This document shows, piece after piece, positions 7,649-16,629 of a stretch of 41,237 nt of DNA (its first letter is position 1; every line of letters starts with the position of its first letter). The stretch is from Gammaproteobacteria bacterium (GTDB lineage: Bacteria; Pseudomonadota; Gammaproteobacteria; JACCYU01), in contig JACCYU010000159.1 of the NCBI GenBank assembly GCA_013696315.1, positions 1 through 41,237 on the forward strand, read 5' to 3'. The notes beneath the pieces are model-generated. The model made no database searches and had not been told where the DNA came from. It was given only the letters and a program-made list of their open reading frames with translations. A program made the translations under genes and the position numbers.

Positions 7649-8815
7649 GTGAATGAGGTTTCCGCTCGCGATCCCAAGCCGGGGATGCCATTATGGCTGC
7701 TGGCCGAACTCACCTACGCCTGCCCACTGCAATGCCCTTACTGCAGTAACCCGCTAGACATGGCGCAGCAAGGCAAGGAGCTGGATACCGACACCTGGCT
7801 GAGGGTTTTGCGCGAGGCGCGCGCCATGGGCGCGACGCAGCTGGGACTATCAGGTGGGGAACCGTTGTTACGGCGCGATCTTGAAGTAATTATCGCCGAG
7901 GGCCGCAAGCTCGGATTCTATTCGAACCTAATTACGTCGGGTATCGGCATGGATGAGGAGCGCGTAGAAACGTTTCGGCGCGCCGGCCTCGACCACATCC
8001 AGATCAGCTTTCAGGCAAGCTCGCAGGAACTCAACGATTTCCTGGGCGGCACGCACTCATTCGAGCGCAAGCTCGAAATGGCGCGCGCGGTCAAGCGGCA
8101 CGATTATCCAATGGTGCTTAATGTGGTTCTGCACCGCCACAACATCGAGCAACTGGACCAGATTCTGGAAATGGCGATTTCCCTGGATGCGGATTATGTC
8201 GAGCTGGCCAACACTCAGTATTACGGCTGGGCGCTGCATAACCGCGAACAGTTGCTGCCGACGCGCGAGCAACTGCAACATGCGGAAGTTGTCGCCAATG
8301 AGTACCGCGAGCGCCTCAAGCAGCGGATGAAAATCTACTACATCATCCCGGATTATTACGAGGAGCGACCAAAAGCCTGCATGAACGGCTGGGGTAACGT
8401 ATTTCTCACCATTACGCCGGATGGCACCGTCCTGCCCTGCCACGCGGCGCGACAATTGCCTGGGCCTGAACTTCCCAATGTTCGCGACGCGAGCATCGAA
8501 TGGATCTGGCGCGACTCGCCCACGTTCAATCAGTTTCGCGGCTTCGACTGGATGAAGGAACCTTGCCGCAGCTGCCCGGAAAAGACCCGTGATCTCGGCG
8601 GTTGCCGCTGTCAGGCCTACATGCTCACCGGCGATGCGGCGAATGCCGACCCGGTATGCAGTAAATCACCGCATCACGAAACCGTGCTGGATGCTCTCGC
8701 GCGCGCCAACAGCGCGGAGTCCAGAGGCAATCCCAAACCTCTGGTATTCAGAAATCCGCGCAACTCGAAGCAGATTACCGCCGAGCAGCGGGCGACGCCG
8801 GAACATGCAAACTAA
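7649..8815 (+). CDS. pqqE: PqqE, radical SAM enzyme of PQQ biosynthesis
   Basis: 388 residues from GTG 7649, with GAGGAG about nine bases upstream. The radical SAM cluster motif C25-x3-C29-x2-C32 lies in [11 protein letters not shown]. The GGEPLLR motif follows, and the C-terminal SPASM region has its cysteines in CMNGWGN...[22 protein letters not shown] and a final DPVCS. The enzyme makes the carbon-carbon bond between the Glu and Tyr of PqqA, with PqqD as peptide chaperone. PqqD is neither fused nor adjacent. The C terminus extends about 35 residues past the last Cys. The gene ends 21 bases from the convergent aminopeptidase gene. Confidence 0.95.
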   Translation: MNEVSARDPKPGMPLWLLAELTYACPLQCPYCSNPLDMAQQGKELDTDTWLRVLREARAMGATQLGLSGGEPLLRRDLEVIIAEGRKLGFYSNLITSGIGMDEERVETFRRAGLDHIQISFQASSQELNDFLGGTHSFERKLEMARAVKRHDYPMVLNVVLHRHNIEQLDQILEMAISLDADYVELANTQYYGWALHNREQLLPTREQLQHAEVVANEYRERLKQRMKIYYIIPDYYEERPKACMNGWGNVFLTITPDGTVLPCHAARQLPGPELPNVRDASIEWIWRDSPTFNQFRGFDWMKEPCRSCPEKTRDLGGCRCQAYMLTGDAANADPVCSKSPHHETVLDALARANSAESRGNPKPLVFRNPRNSKQITAEQRATPEHAN

Positions 8816-8836
8816 CGATACGCTCGCCTGACGCTT

Positions 8837-9802
8837 TCAACCGACGAGGCGAGTCGCCATCTGATCGAATACCTGCACCAGCACTTTACCGATCGCTGGG
8901 TCATTCGCGACATGCCCACCGGCTTCCACAACACGTAACTCTGATCCAGGCAGCGCGCGATGCGCCGTCCACGCGGATTCCAGTGGACACACGAGATCAC
9001 GCTGGCCGTGAACGATGGTGCAGGGTTTGTCGTTTAAAACTTCGAAATCCAGCGGCACGCCCTCGCCGCCCAGAAAAAATTTGTAATGGGCGTAGTGATT
9101 GACGATCGCCGCGCGGCGGTGGATTTCATCCGCATCCATGCTGCCGGCTTTATTATTTCTCGTCGGCATAAATTGCCTGACCACCCGTGTTTCCCAGGCG
9201 TTCCAGCCACGCGCGGCGGCCATTTGTACGCTCTGTTCCGGCGCGTGCAGCAAGCGATGGTACTCGGATACCGGACTCGCGCGCTCCGGCTCAGGAAGAT
9301 GCTCGATGAACGACGCGTAGTCTTGCGGGAACAGGCGCCCGACGCCATCCTTGCTGTAAAACCAAGCCAGATCGCGCAATCGCGCGAGGAACGTGCCGCG
9401 CAGCACCAGCGCTGCAACGCGTCGCGGCCACCGCCTTAAATAAAGCAGCGCCAGGGTAGCGCCCCATGAGCCGCCATACAGCAACCACTGTTCGATATCG
9501 AGGTGCGACCTTAATCGCTCCAGGTCCGCGAGCAATGCCTGCGTATTGTTATTCTTCAGGCAACCGGCGGGGTGCGAGCGCCCGGCGCCACGCTGATCTA
9601 TCAGCACGATTCGGTAAATGGCTGGATTAAAGAAGCGCCGATGACTGGGCGCGCAGCCCGAACCCGGGCCGCCATGCAGAAACAGGACGGGAATGCCGTC
9701 GGGATTTCCGCACTGTTCGTAGTAAAGCCTATGCGGCTGCTCCACATCAAGCATACCCGACGCGTACGGCTCTATTGCAGGATAGAGATACTGATCTGAC
9801 AC
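8837..9802 (-). CDS. pip: Prolyl aminopeptidase (peptidase S33)
   Basis: 321 residues from GTG 9802 (MSDQYLYPAIEPYASGML...), the usual length for the family; the frame stays open further upstream, but that part only mirrors the neighbouring permease gene. The alpha/beta hydrolase features are the oxyanion motif HGGPGSG (43-49), DQRGAGRS, nucleophile S112 in GGSWGATL, the catalytic Asp in VHGQRDLVCP and His in EAGGHVAND. Prolyl aminopeptidases remove N-terminal proline from peptides in the cytoplasm. It is the last gene of the long minus-strand series, 32 bases after the PedC-type permease, and faces pqqE tail to tail. PQQ needs proteolysis of crosslinked PqqA, so a role in trimming that peptide is possible but not shown. 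Confidence 0.9.
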   Translation of the reverse strand: MSDQYLYPAIEPYASGMLDVEQPHRLYYEQCGNPDGIPVLFLHGGPGSGCAPSHRRFFNPAIYRIVLIDQRGAGRSHPAGCLKNNNTQALLADLERLRSHLDIEQWLLYGGSWGATLALLYLRRWPRRVAALVLRGTFLARLRDLAWFYSKDGVGRLFPQDYASFIEHLPEPERASPVSEYHRLLHAPEQSVQMAAARGWNAWETRVVRQFMPTRNNKAGSMDADEIHRRAAIVNHYAHYKFFLGGEGVPLDFEVLNDKPCTIVHGQRDLVCPLESAWTAHRALPGSELRVVEAGGHVANDPAIGKVLVQVFDQMATRLVG

Positions 9803-9834
9803 GAAAGAAGTTTCACGATGAACGATCCGCCCCT

Positions 9835-10644
9835 TCAGGCAGGAGTCGGCGCGCGACTCGCCATGCCGCGCTGCGGGTCGTAACCATATACCGAGAGCAC
9901 GAAAAACACGATTCCGCTGCCCACAACTACGGCCAGACTGATTGCGTTGAGCTGACCGTAGAGCGCGAAGCGGATCAGCTCGATTGTGTGCGTGAAGGGA
10001 TTGAACCGCGCAAGCGTATAAATGATTTCGGCGCCGGACGCATCCAGCTTCCGCAGGGGGTAAAGCGCCGAAGAAATAAAGAACATCGGGAAGATGACGA
10101 AATTCATGGTGCCCGCAAAGTTTTCCAGCTGCTTGATATGCACAGACAGCAGCAGGCCCAGCGAACCCAGCATCATACCGCCCAGAACGAGGGCCGGCAG
10201 GGCATAAAGCCAGCCGATCATTGGAATGTCCACATCGAACAGCACGCACAACAGCAAGAACGCGTACGCCTGCAATACAGAGAGCAATGTCCCGGCCATG
10301 AGCTTGCACAGCAACAGATACCAACGGGGCAACGGCGCCGTCAGCAGCAACCGCATCAGGCCCATTTCACGATCGTAAACCATCGACAGCGAAGACTGCA
10401 TACTATTGAACAGCAGCACCATTCCGAGCAGGCCGGGCGCGATGTAGACCTGGTACTCGACTTGAGCATCGTAAGGCGGAACGACGGCCACGCCGGACAT
10501 GTGCTGAAAGCCAGCCGCGAATACAATCAGCCATAACGCGGGACGCACCAGCGCAGAAATCAGACGCCCTTTCTGATGCCAGAATTTGGTGACCTCGCGG
10601 CTGCCCAGCGCCTGCATGCCCCGCAGCGCGTGCATAGGCGTCAT
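9835..10644 (-). CDS. ABC-2 type permease, PedC-like, PQQ-associated
   Basis: 269 residues with about six membrane helices and the ABC-2 permease pattern: LISALVRPALWLIVFAAGF early, the YDREMGLMRLLLTAPLPRWY cytoplasmic loop in the middle, and FPMFFISSALYPL near the C terminus. GGAG lies eight bases before ATG 10644. The sequence and its pairing with the ATPase just upstream fit the permease family that accompanies PQQ-dependent alcohol dehydrogenase clusters (PedC type). The substrate of these transporters is not known; export is suggested by the ABC-2 fold. A 123-base gap separates it from the ATPase gene. Confidence 0.85.
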   Translation of the reverse strand: MTPMHALRGMQALGSREVTKFWHQKGRLISALVRPALWLIVFAAGFQHMSGVAVVPPYDAQVEYQVYIAPGLLGMVLLFNSMQSSLSMVYDREMGLMRLLLTAPLPRWYLLLCKLMAGTLLSVLQAYAFLLLCVLFDVDIPMIGWLYALPALVLGGMMLGSLGLLLSVHIKQLENFAGTMNFVIFPMFFISSALYPLRKLDASGAEIIYTLARFNPFTHTIELIRFALYGQLNAISLAVVVGSGIVFFVLSVYGYDPQRGMASRAPTPA

Positions 10645-10767
10645 GAGCGCGCTCCGTTGATATCAGATGGGACGACAACCCAGGCATACGCCCCGCAACG
10701 TTGCGTGCGCCTGATGACAACCCTTTTTAGACACGTGTTCGGCGTCCACCGTCGCAATGCATCCATG

Positions 10768-11535
10768 CTACCGCTCACCGCTCTTCTCTGGACTAACGCC
10801 AGTCATGCTCAGGAATGCTTGCGACAAGCTGCCGGCGCGCGTGTCGCGCAGCAATTCCGTCGGCGTCTTCGCCGCCAGCAACCGCCCCTGATGCAACACC
10901 AGCACTCTGTCCGCCTGTTCCGCCTCGTCCACCAGATGCGTGGCCCATAACACGCCCATGCCGCGCGCGGCGCAGAGTTCATGGACATAGCTGACCAGCG
11001 AGGAGCGCGAAGCGGGATCGAGACCCACCGTCGCTTCGTCCATCAACAGCACGTTGGGGTCGTGCAGCAGCGCGCGCGCGAGCTCGATCTTACGACGATT
11101 ACCACCGCTTAACGCCCGACAGGATTCCTCCGCCCGGCCTTCGAGACCGAGACGTTGCAACTCTACCTCGATGCGCGTGCGGGCGCGTTCCCTGTTCAGG
11201 CCATGCAGCCGGCAGTGAAACAGCAGATTGGCGCGCACGCTCATGTCCATATCGAGGGTAGGCTGCTGGAACACCACACCGATGCCGGCCAGGGCGTGGA
11301 TGGGTTTGCGGCGGATGTCATGGCCGCGAATGTGAATGTCGCCGCTATCCGCGACGAAGAGTCCGGTCAAAAGCTGGAACAGGGTCGTCTTGCCCGCGCC
11401 GTTCGGGCCCAGCAGGGCGACAAACTCGCCCGTGTCCACGTGCAGACTGACGTTGTCCAGCGCCTTGCGCGCGCCGTAGGACTTGCTGGCGGATGCGACC
11501 TTCAGCACCTTTTCCCGCGCCTGGGTAGCGCACAT
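10768..11535 (-). CDS. ABC transporter ATPase of the PQQ-associated family
   Basis: 255 residues from ATG 11535; an in-frame TTG at 11556 with AAGG upstream would add seven residues. Walker A is GPNGAGKTT, the Q-loop VFQQPTLDMDMSV, the signature LSGGNRRKIE, Walker B LLMDEATVGLDP (DEAT instead of DEPT) and the H-loop WATHLVDE. The wording FQQPTLDxDxSV, VGLDPASR and LWATHLVDE is what I know from ATPases of PQQ-dependent-catabolism gene clusters, and it pairs with the PedC-type permease downstream. It would power transport at the inner membrane. It starts 58 bases after the binding-protein gene and probably shares its transcript. Confidence 0.88.
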   Translation of the reverse strand: MCATQAREKVLKVASASKSYGARKALDNVSLHVDTGEFVALLGPNGAGKTTLFQLLTGLFVADSGDIHIRGHDIRRKPIHALAGIGVVFQQPTLDMDMSVRANLLFHCRLHGLNRERARTRIEVELQRLGLEGRAEESCRALSGGNRRKIELARALLHDPNVLLMDEATVGLDPASRSSLVSYVHELCAARGMGVLWATHLVDEAEQADRVLVLHQGRLLAAKTPTELLRDTRAGSLSQAFLSMTGVSPEKSGER

Positions 11536-11593
11536 GGCCGCGCCGGTATCGTTCAAGCGCCGCGCCTTTCGATCACTTCACCCGGTGCCACGG

Positions 11594-12781
11594 TCACCTC
11601 GCGGGCGACCCGATTGTGAAGCCGCGCCAAAAAGTGCCGGGACTTAACGAAGTGCTGGACCCCACGAGTTCGCTGCCGCCCTCGCGCGCCAGTATCGCGA
11701 ATACCTGCTTCGCGGCCTCGATTTCCGCATTGCCAAAGTGCAGCGGAATGCCCTCCCGGTACGCCTTTCTTAACGCCTGCAATGTCGCTTCGTCCCGCGC
11801 CTGGGTGAGCGGTGCGATGCGCTCCCATTCCTGCTCCGACTCAGCCAGAATATGCTTGGCGGCGTAGGTCGCGCGCAAAAACCCCTGCGCCAGCGTCGGG
11901 TTCTTCACAGCCCAGTCTTCGCTGAACACCCACACCAGCAGCGGCACCGGTTCTTCAACCCCCAGCTCGGCTAACGCCTCATCGATGCCGATCAGCGGCT
12001 TCATGCCAGCCGCTTCAAGCCGCGCCGCGTAATGCCAGTAGTTAATCAACGCGGGCAAAACACCCCTGAGCGCCAGTACGTTCAGCAGCGGCGGCGCGGC
12101 ATAAGTGGGCTCCACCATGTCCGCCAGGTCTTCGTTAAGTGTTTGACGCGCGTAGGCGCGCAGCAACAGCCAGCTCTTGTCGACCGGACCGCCAGCCACA
12201 CCCAGCTTCCTGCCGGCCAGGTCCGCGAGCACGTCGATGCCCGCGTCGGGCCGCACCAGCAGCGCACCTTCCGTAAGGGAATACGGCACGGCCGTAAAGT
12301 TCCGGTTGGCGGCACGCTGCCGGGACACCCAGATCCAGTCGCCCACCACCATGTCGATATCACCGCTTCGCAGCGCCACGTTCAGCGCACTGGTGGAACT
12401 GAGCGGCACGATTTCCATTTCCACGCCCTCGCGCTCGGCGAGCCCATGCTGCGCCACGACATCCAGTTCCCACGATACCGTGCCGAAATGCAGCACACCT
12501 ACCCGCACTGGCTCGAGCTCCCCGGCCCGCGCCGCGCCGCAAACAATCAACAGAAAACAAATGACGAAAACCGCCTCAAAAAGATGGCGCAAAAACGGCC
12601 GCGCAAGATCAAAAGGCGCGATCATGCGAACAACGGCGAGGCTCATTGGCAGGGTCGGCTGTTTAGACGTACCGAATGTGGACACGACACTGTGCACAAA
12701 ATTCACTACTTGAGTCAGGGCAGACGACCGCCGCATGCGGGAAAGCATCCGGGTCGCGCGCCGCCGCATGACACTCTTCAC
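11594..12781 (-). CDS. SsuA/THI5-like periplasmic binding protein
   Basis: Up to 395 residues from GTG 12781, which overlaps the AttH-like stop as GTGA and has GGAG five to six bases upstream, pointing to coupled translation. This start puts about 52 residues before the hydrophobic signal segment (AVFVICFLLIVCGAARA). In-frame ATGs at 12646 and 12625 would give a conventional signal peptide but lack clear ribosome-binding sites. The mature part has the NMT1/SsuA pattern: VRVGVLHFGTVSWELDVVAQHGL, SALNVALRSGDIDMVVGDW, LAGRKLGVAGGP. Such proteins bind small organic ligands for import. Here the following transporter is ABC-2 type, so an import role is uncertain; the protein may act as a sensor or periplasmic accessory. 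Confidence 0.82.
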   Translation of the reverse strand: MKSVMRRRATRMLSRMRRSSALTQVVNFVHSVVSTFGTSKQPTLPMSLAVVRMIAPFDLARPFLRHLFEAVFVICFLLIVCGAARAGELEPVRVGVLHFGTVSWELDVVAQHGLAEREGVEMEIVPLSSTSALNVALRSGDIDMVVGDWIWVSRQRAANRNFTAVPYSLTEGALLVRPDAGIDVLADLAGRKLGVAGGPVDKSWLLLRAYARQTLNEDLADMVEPTYAAPPLLNVLALRGVLPALINYWHYAARLEAAGMKPLIGIDEALAELGVEEPVPLLVWVFSEDWAVKNPTLAQGFLRATYAAKHILAESEQEWERIAPLTQARDEATLQALRKAYREGIPLHFGNAEIEAAKQVFAILAREGGSELVGSSTSLSPGTFWRGFTIGSPAR

Positions 12782-13923
12782 GTTCTCTCCGCATAGCCTG
12801 TCAGCTCCACGTAACCCATGCCGCTGACTCGGTCAGTGCCGCACAAGCCCGTAACATCGACCGCGCCTTCCCAGTAGCGCACCAGCACGTCCAGCTCCTG
12901 ATCGGCCATGATGGGCGTGACGATTAAACGGCAGTCGCACGCAGGTATTGTCAGCCGCCAGCGCGCCGGGTAGCGACCACCGCGCGGGCTGGACCAGTGC
13001 GCCAGCGTTTCGATCCGCACGTCGCTGGCGACCAGCGTAACGCTGTTGCCGAGCGCGTCAACCCAGACACCGCCGCTGTTGGGATCAGTCGCATCACGCG
13101 TGTCACGCAGGCGATAAAACATGATATCGGCACCATCGTTCAGTTGCAGCGCGAACCAGTCCCAACCCTGCTGATCGTCCGCGAGCGAGCCGCTGCTCCA
13201 CTCCCTATCCAGCCACGACAAGCCGTTGAGGTCAATGATCTCACCATCCAGGGTGAGCGTGCCGACGGTGCTCAGACGCGTGAAAGAGTAATAATACGAT
13301 GCATGACCTTTCGCGCTCTTGCGGTCCAGACCACGATTACCCTGCAACACCAGCGGCTTTTGTGGCGACAGCGCCAGCGCCAGCCGCCAATTGCCGGCGT
13401 TGGCTTCCAGCCGCCACGGAAAACCACCGCCTGGGCGCGCCGCGACTCGCCAATCTTCCAGCCATACTCGAAACGGCGCGGTCCGCGCGCCCGCCAGACC
13501 CATCGCGCCGCGGCTGAAACGCTCGTAACACTCGAACCGATGCTCTTGCCGGTCGGTTAACGCGAGGTGCGCGGTATAGAGCTGATCGGTGCGCCACGCC
13601 GACCTGCCCGGCGTCTGGTTGGGGCTTAGCGCAATACGGAACAGGGTCAGCTCATACCCGAAGCGTCGGCCATCGGCGGCCTGTAAGTTGCCCGTGAAAT
13701 ACCACCACTCCTGGCGGAAATCCGGATGCGCGCCAAAGTCGGCCGGAAACCGGAAGCGGCGCGCCCGATCCGCCTGCGCATAGCCCGCGCTGTCGCCGAG
13801 CACGCCGGCAAGATCGTTTTCGTGCACGGGCGGCGCCGTATCACGGTCGGTAAAGAGAACGCGCAAACTCAGCGTTATCAGGACAATGAGCAATCCGCAT
13901 ATAATCAACCGGACCCGCGCCAT
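12778..13923 (-). CDS. AttH-like lipocalin/carotenoid 1,2-hydratase-fold secreted protein
   Basis: 381 residues with an N-terminal membrane anchor or uncleaved signal (about 4-24), then the two-lipocalin AttH/CrtC pattern: FPADFGAHPDFRQEWWYFTGNL near the N terminus, GYELTLFRIAL, YTAHLALTD, GHASYYYSFTRL, LNGLSWLDREWSS and GWDWFALQL in the middle, and YWEGAVDVTG, GMGYVELTGY at the end. These proteins are usually encoded next to an ATPase and FtsX-type permease (the AttEFGH arrangement), exactly as here, where its ATG directly follows the permease stop. The molecular role is not established; a hydrophobic ligand handled at the periplasmic face is a common guess. It overlaps the next gene by four bases. 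Confidence 0.87.
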   Translation of the reverse strand: MARVRLIICGLLIVLITLSLRVLFTDRDTAPPVHENDLAGVLGDSAGYAQADRARRFRFPADFGAHPDFRQEWWYFTGNLQAADGRRFGYELTLFRIALSPNQTPGRSAWRTDQLYTAHLALTDRQEHRFECYERFSRGAMGLAGARTAPFRVWLEDWRVAARPGGGFPWRLEANAGNWRLALALSPQKPLVLQGNRGLDRKSAKGHASYYYSFTRLSTVGTLTLDGEIIDLNGLSWLDREWSSGSLADDQQGWDWFALQLNDGADIMFYRLRDTRDATDPNSGGVWVDALGNSVTLVASDVRIETLAHWSSPRGGRYPARWRLTIPACDCRLIVTPIMADQELDVLVRYWEGAVDVTGLCGTDRVSGMGYVELTGYAERT

Positions 13924-16476
13924 TTATTCCGCCCGCAATCCTGCCGCAGGGCGCGAGGTCGCCGCCTGGAAACCGGGATAGATACTGGCCGCCAGTGCCG
14001 CGGTGAGCGCCAGCGCCAGCGTCTGCAACAGCGCCTCTGGCGCGATTGAGACTGGCATGCTCCAGCCAAACGACCGCCGATTGATCACCTCGATCAATAC
14101 CAGCGACATTACCACCCCAAGCGGCATTGCCAGCAGGCCCGTGCATAAGCCCAGTAATCCGGCTTCGCCCGTAATCAGCACGACGATCTGGCCTTGTGTA
14201 AAGCCGGTCGCGCGCAACACCGCGAACTCCTTGCCGCGTTCCAGCAGCAGCGCCATGAACGCGCTCAAGACACCCACCACGGCGACCACCATAGTCAGCA
14301 CTCGCAACACCTGCGTGATCGCGAAAGTACGGTCGAAGATCGCCATCGTCTGCGCGCGCAACTCGCCGGTGGCGCGGACCAGCACCGGCTGCAAACCTTG
14401 GACCGCGGCCCGCAATCGCGCCCGCACCTGACGCGCGGCCACGCCCCCGCTTAACCGAACGCCAAGCGAGGAGACGCTGCGGTCCCGCCACCAGCGCGCA
14501 TAAAGCGCGCGCGACATCGCCACCACACCTTGATCCGAGCCGTAATCATAGAACATGCCGGCAATCCTGAAGCCCCGTTTGCCATGGTCGGTTCGCAACA
14601 CGATGAAGTCGCCCGGCACCCGTTGATGTCTATACGCATAAGGTTCGGAGACTAGGACCGCTGTCCCGCGTCTGAACGCACGTCGCGCGGCGTCCGGATC
14701 GCCGGCCTTGAACATAAAGCCGAGCCGCGCGGATGGCGAGTTTTCGATCACGTGTAAGCGGGCTTCATGCGCGCCTGTCCGCACCGTGACCCAGCGGTGC
14801 GCTTCGACATCCGCGACGCCTTGTACGTTTGCGATCCGCCGCACGAGTCTCTGCGACAGTACCGACTCTGCGCCTTCTACGTCGGATGAGGGCGTGATCA
14901 CATAGAGATCGGCGCGCAAGGTCGCGCCCAGCCAGGCGGCGACCGAGCCGCGAAAGCTGTCGATCATGATTGTTACGCCAGCCACCGCCGCCACGGACAC
15001 GACCAGCGCTGCGCTCGCCACGGCGGTGCGGCTCAGACTGGCTTGTGCGCCGCGCGCGGCGAGGCGGCCCGGCGATCCGAACCAGTAAGCAAGCGGAGCT
15101 TGCGCCAGTTGCATCATGGTGGCCACCGCCGCTGGTGTGACCAACGCATAGCCCGCACTGACCAGCAGTAGCGCAACAAATCCGAGCCACAGCGACTGAC
15201 CCGCGGTCAATAGCACGGCGCCTGCAAGCATGATCGCCACACCCGCCGGCGCCAGCCACCTGACCAGCCGTCGCGCACCGCGCTCCAGGTGCGAGCGGGT
15301 GCGCGCCTCCAGCGGTGTTGCGCGCGCCGCTTCCAACGCCGGACCCATCGCGGCCAGCAGACTGGCGCCGATACCGAGCGCAGCACCCTTGGTCAGGGTG
15401 CCCGCATCGACAGCCCAGGTGTTGACGCTGAATGTAAAGTACAGATCGTTGATCGTGCGGGTGACCAGCGCGAGCAGCCCCTGCGCCAGCACCGCACCGC
15501 CCGGCAGGCCGATAGCCACCGCGAGCAGGCTCAACCCCACCGCCTCCACCAGTATCAGACGGAAGATCTGTGTCCGGCCCGCGCCCAGCATCCGCAGGTT
15601 CGCGATCAGTCCACGGCGCCGAAAAACCGAGAGGCTCATGGTGCTGTAGATCAGGAACATGCCGATCAGCAGCGCCAGCAGACTCATCGCTGTCAGATTG
15701 GTGGCGAATGCGTGCGTCATCTGCGTCATGGCCTCGCTGCGCGCGGCGGCGCGTTCGACCCGGGCATCCGCCGGCAGCAACGCACCAATTCGCGCGCGCA
15801 GGCGCTCACCCTGCAAGCCCGCGGGCAGCCTCAGGTCGATACCGCTCAGACGCCCGAACCGGTCCAGCAGCGTCTGCGCCGTGGCGATATCCGCGATCAT
15901 CAGGCCGTCGATCGCCGCCTGCGGCTGGGCGGCATGAGCCAGGTGCGCGAGCAGCTGAACCGATCGTTTGCGGCCACTGGCCTTGACCTTGAATCGGTCG
16001 CCGGTTGCAACACGCAGACGCTCGCCGGTCGCGCGTGACATCAATACGGCGCCCGGTTCCGTAATCAGTTGGTCGATCGGAATATCGCCACCGAAGGTAA
16101 CGTATTTGCGGATAGGCGCCTCCGCGATGGGATCGACACCGAGCAGCCGCAGGGTTTCGCCGCGCACCTCGACGAACCCCTCCAGCACCGGCGCGCTGTT
16201 CCGCAACGCCAGCCTGACGCGCAGTTTTCGATAGAGCGCCTCATCCAGCCCGTGCGCGCCGCCAGTGATGCGATGCGTGGCGCGGCCTGAAGCCGCTTCT
16301 ATGGAACCCCGGAAAGAACGCTCCGCGGCGCTGGTCGCGCCGTCGACCGCGACCACCATGGCTACACCGACCGCGACGCCGGCGACGGCCATACCAAGCT
16401 GCCAGGGGTAGCGGAGCAGATAGCGCAGGCTCGCCCGCACCAGCAAGGTATCAGCGTAGGAAACCAACCAGAACAA
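13924..16476 (-). CDS. FtsX-type ABC permease, fused AttF/AttG-like
   Basis: 850 residues with the double MacB/FtsX-type permease layout: one membrane helix near the N terminus (about 27-47), a large periplasmic domain (about 48-255), three helices (about 260-385), a central pair (about 405-460), another helix (about 490-512), a second periplasmic domain and three C-terminal helices (about 715-840). Such proteins move lipids, lipoproteins or small hydrophobic compounds out of the inner membrane. The start is uncertain: TTG 16476 has no clear ribosome-binding site, and start codons slightly downstream (such as the GTG before RASLRYLLRYPW) are possible. Its ATPase lies 153 bases upstream and its AttH-like partner begins immediately downstream. 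Confidence 0.88.
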   Translation of the reverse strand: MFWLVSYADTLLVRASLRYLLRYPWQLGMAVAGVAVGVAMVVAVDGATSAAERSFRGSIEAASGRATHRITGGAHGLDEALYRKLRVRLALRNSAPVLEGFVEVRGETLRLLGVDPIAEAPIRKYVTFGGDIPIDQLITEPGAVLMSRATGERLRVATGDRFKVKASGRKRSVQLLAHLAHAAQPQAAIDGLMIADIATAQTLLDRFGRLSGIDLRLPAGLQGERLRARIGALLPADARVERAAARSEAMTQMTHAFATNLTAMSLLALLIGMFLIYSTMSLSVFRRRGLIANLRMLGAGRTQIFRLILVEAVGLSLLAVAIGLPGGAVLAQGLLALVTRTINDLYFTFSVNTWAVDAGTLTKGAALGIGASLLAAMGPALEAARATPLEARTRSHLERGARRLVRWLAPAGVAIMLAGAVLLTAGQSLWLGFVALLLVSAGYALVTPAAVATMMQLAQAPLAYWFGSPGRLAARGAQASLSRTAVASAALVVSVAAVAGVTIMIDSFRGSVAAWLGATLRADLYVITPSSDVEGAESVLSQRLVRRIANVQGVADVEAHRWVTVRTGAHEARLHVIENSPSARLGFMFKAGDPDAARRAFRRGTAVLVSEPYAYRHQRVPGDFIVLRTDHGKRGFRIAGMFYDYGSDQGVVAMSRALYARWWRDRSVSSLGVRLSGGVAARQVRARLRAAVQGLQPVLVRATGELRAQTMAIFDRTFAITQVLRVLTMVVAVVGVLSAFMALLLERGKEFAVLRATGFTQGQIVVLITGEAGLLGLCTGLLAMPLGVVMSLVLIEVINRRSFGWSMPVSIAPEALLQTLALALTAALAASIYPGFQAATSRPAAGLRAE

Positions 16477-16629
16477 TTACGTAAAGAGATCGGTCCCCGC
16501 GGTTGAAAGCGCTGCTGGGAGACGCAGCACGGAAACGGAGGGCAGGCTCGCGCCGCATGCATGAGCCTGACAGAATCGGCCGCTGGGGGCGCACGCGTAC
16601 GGGCGGCATGTGGTTCGCTCCCCTGCCCA

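Noticed and set aside
9803-10324. Upstream open extension of the aminopeptidase frame, giving a 495-residue protein
   Set aside because: The extra part is the same DNA as the PedC-type permease gene in another frame and has no family resemblance; the GTG at 9802 gives the normal length.
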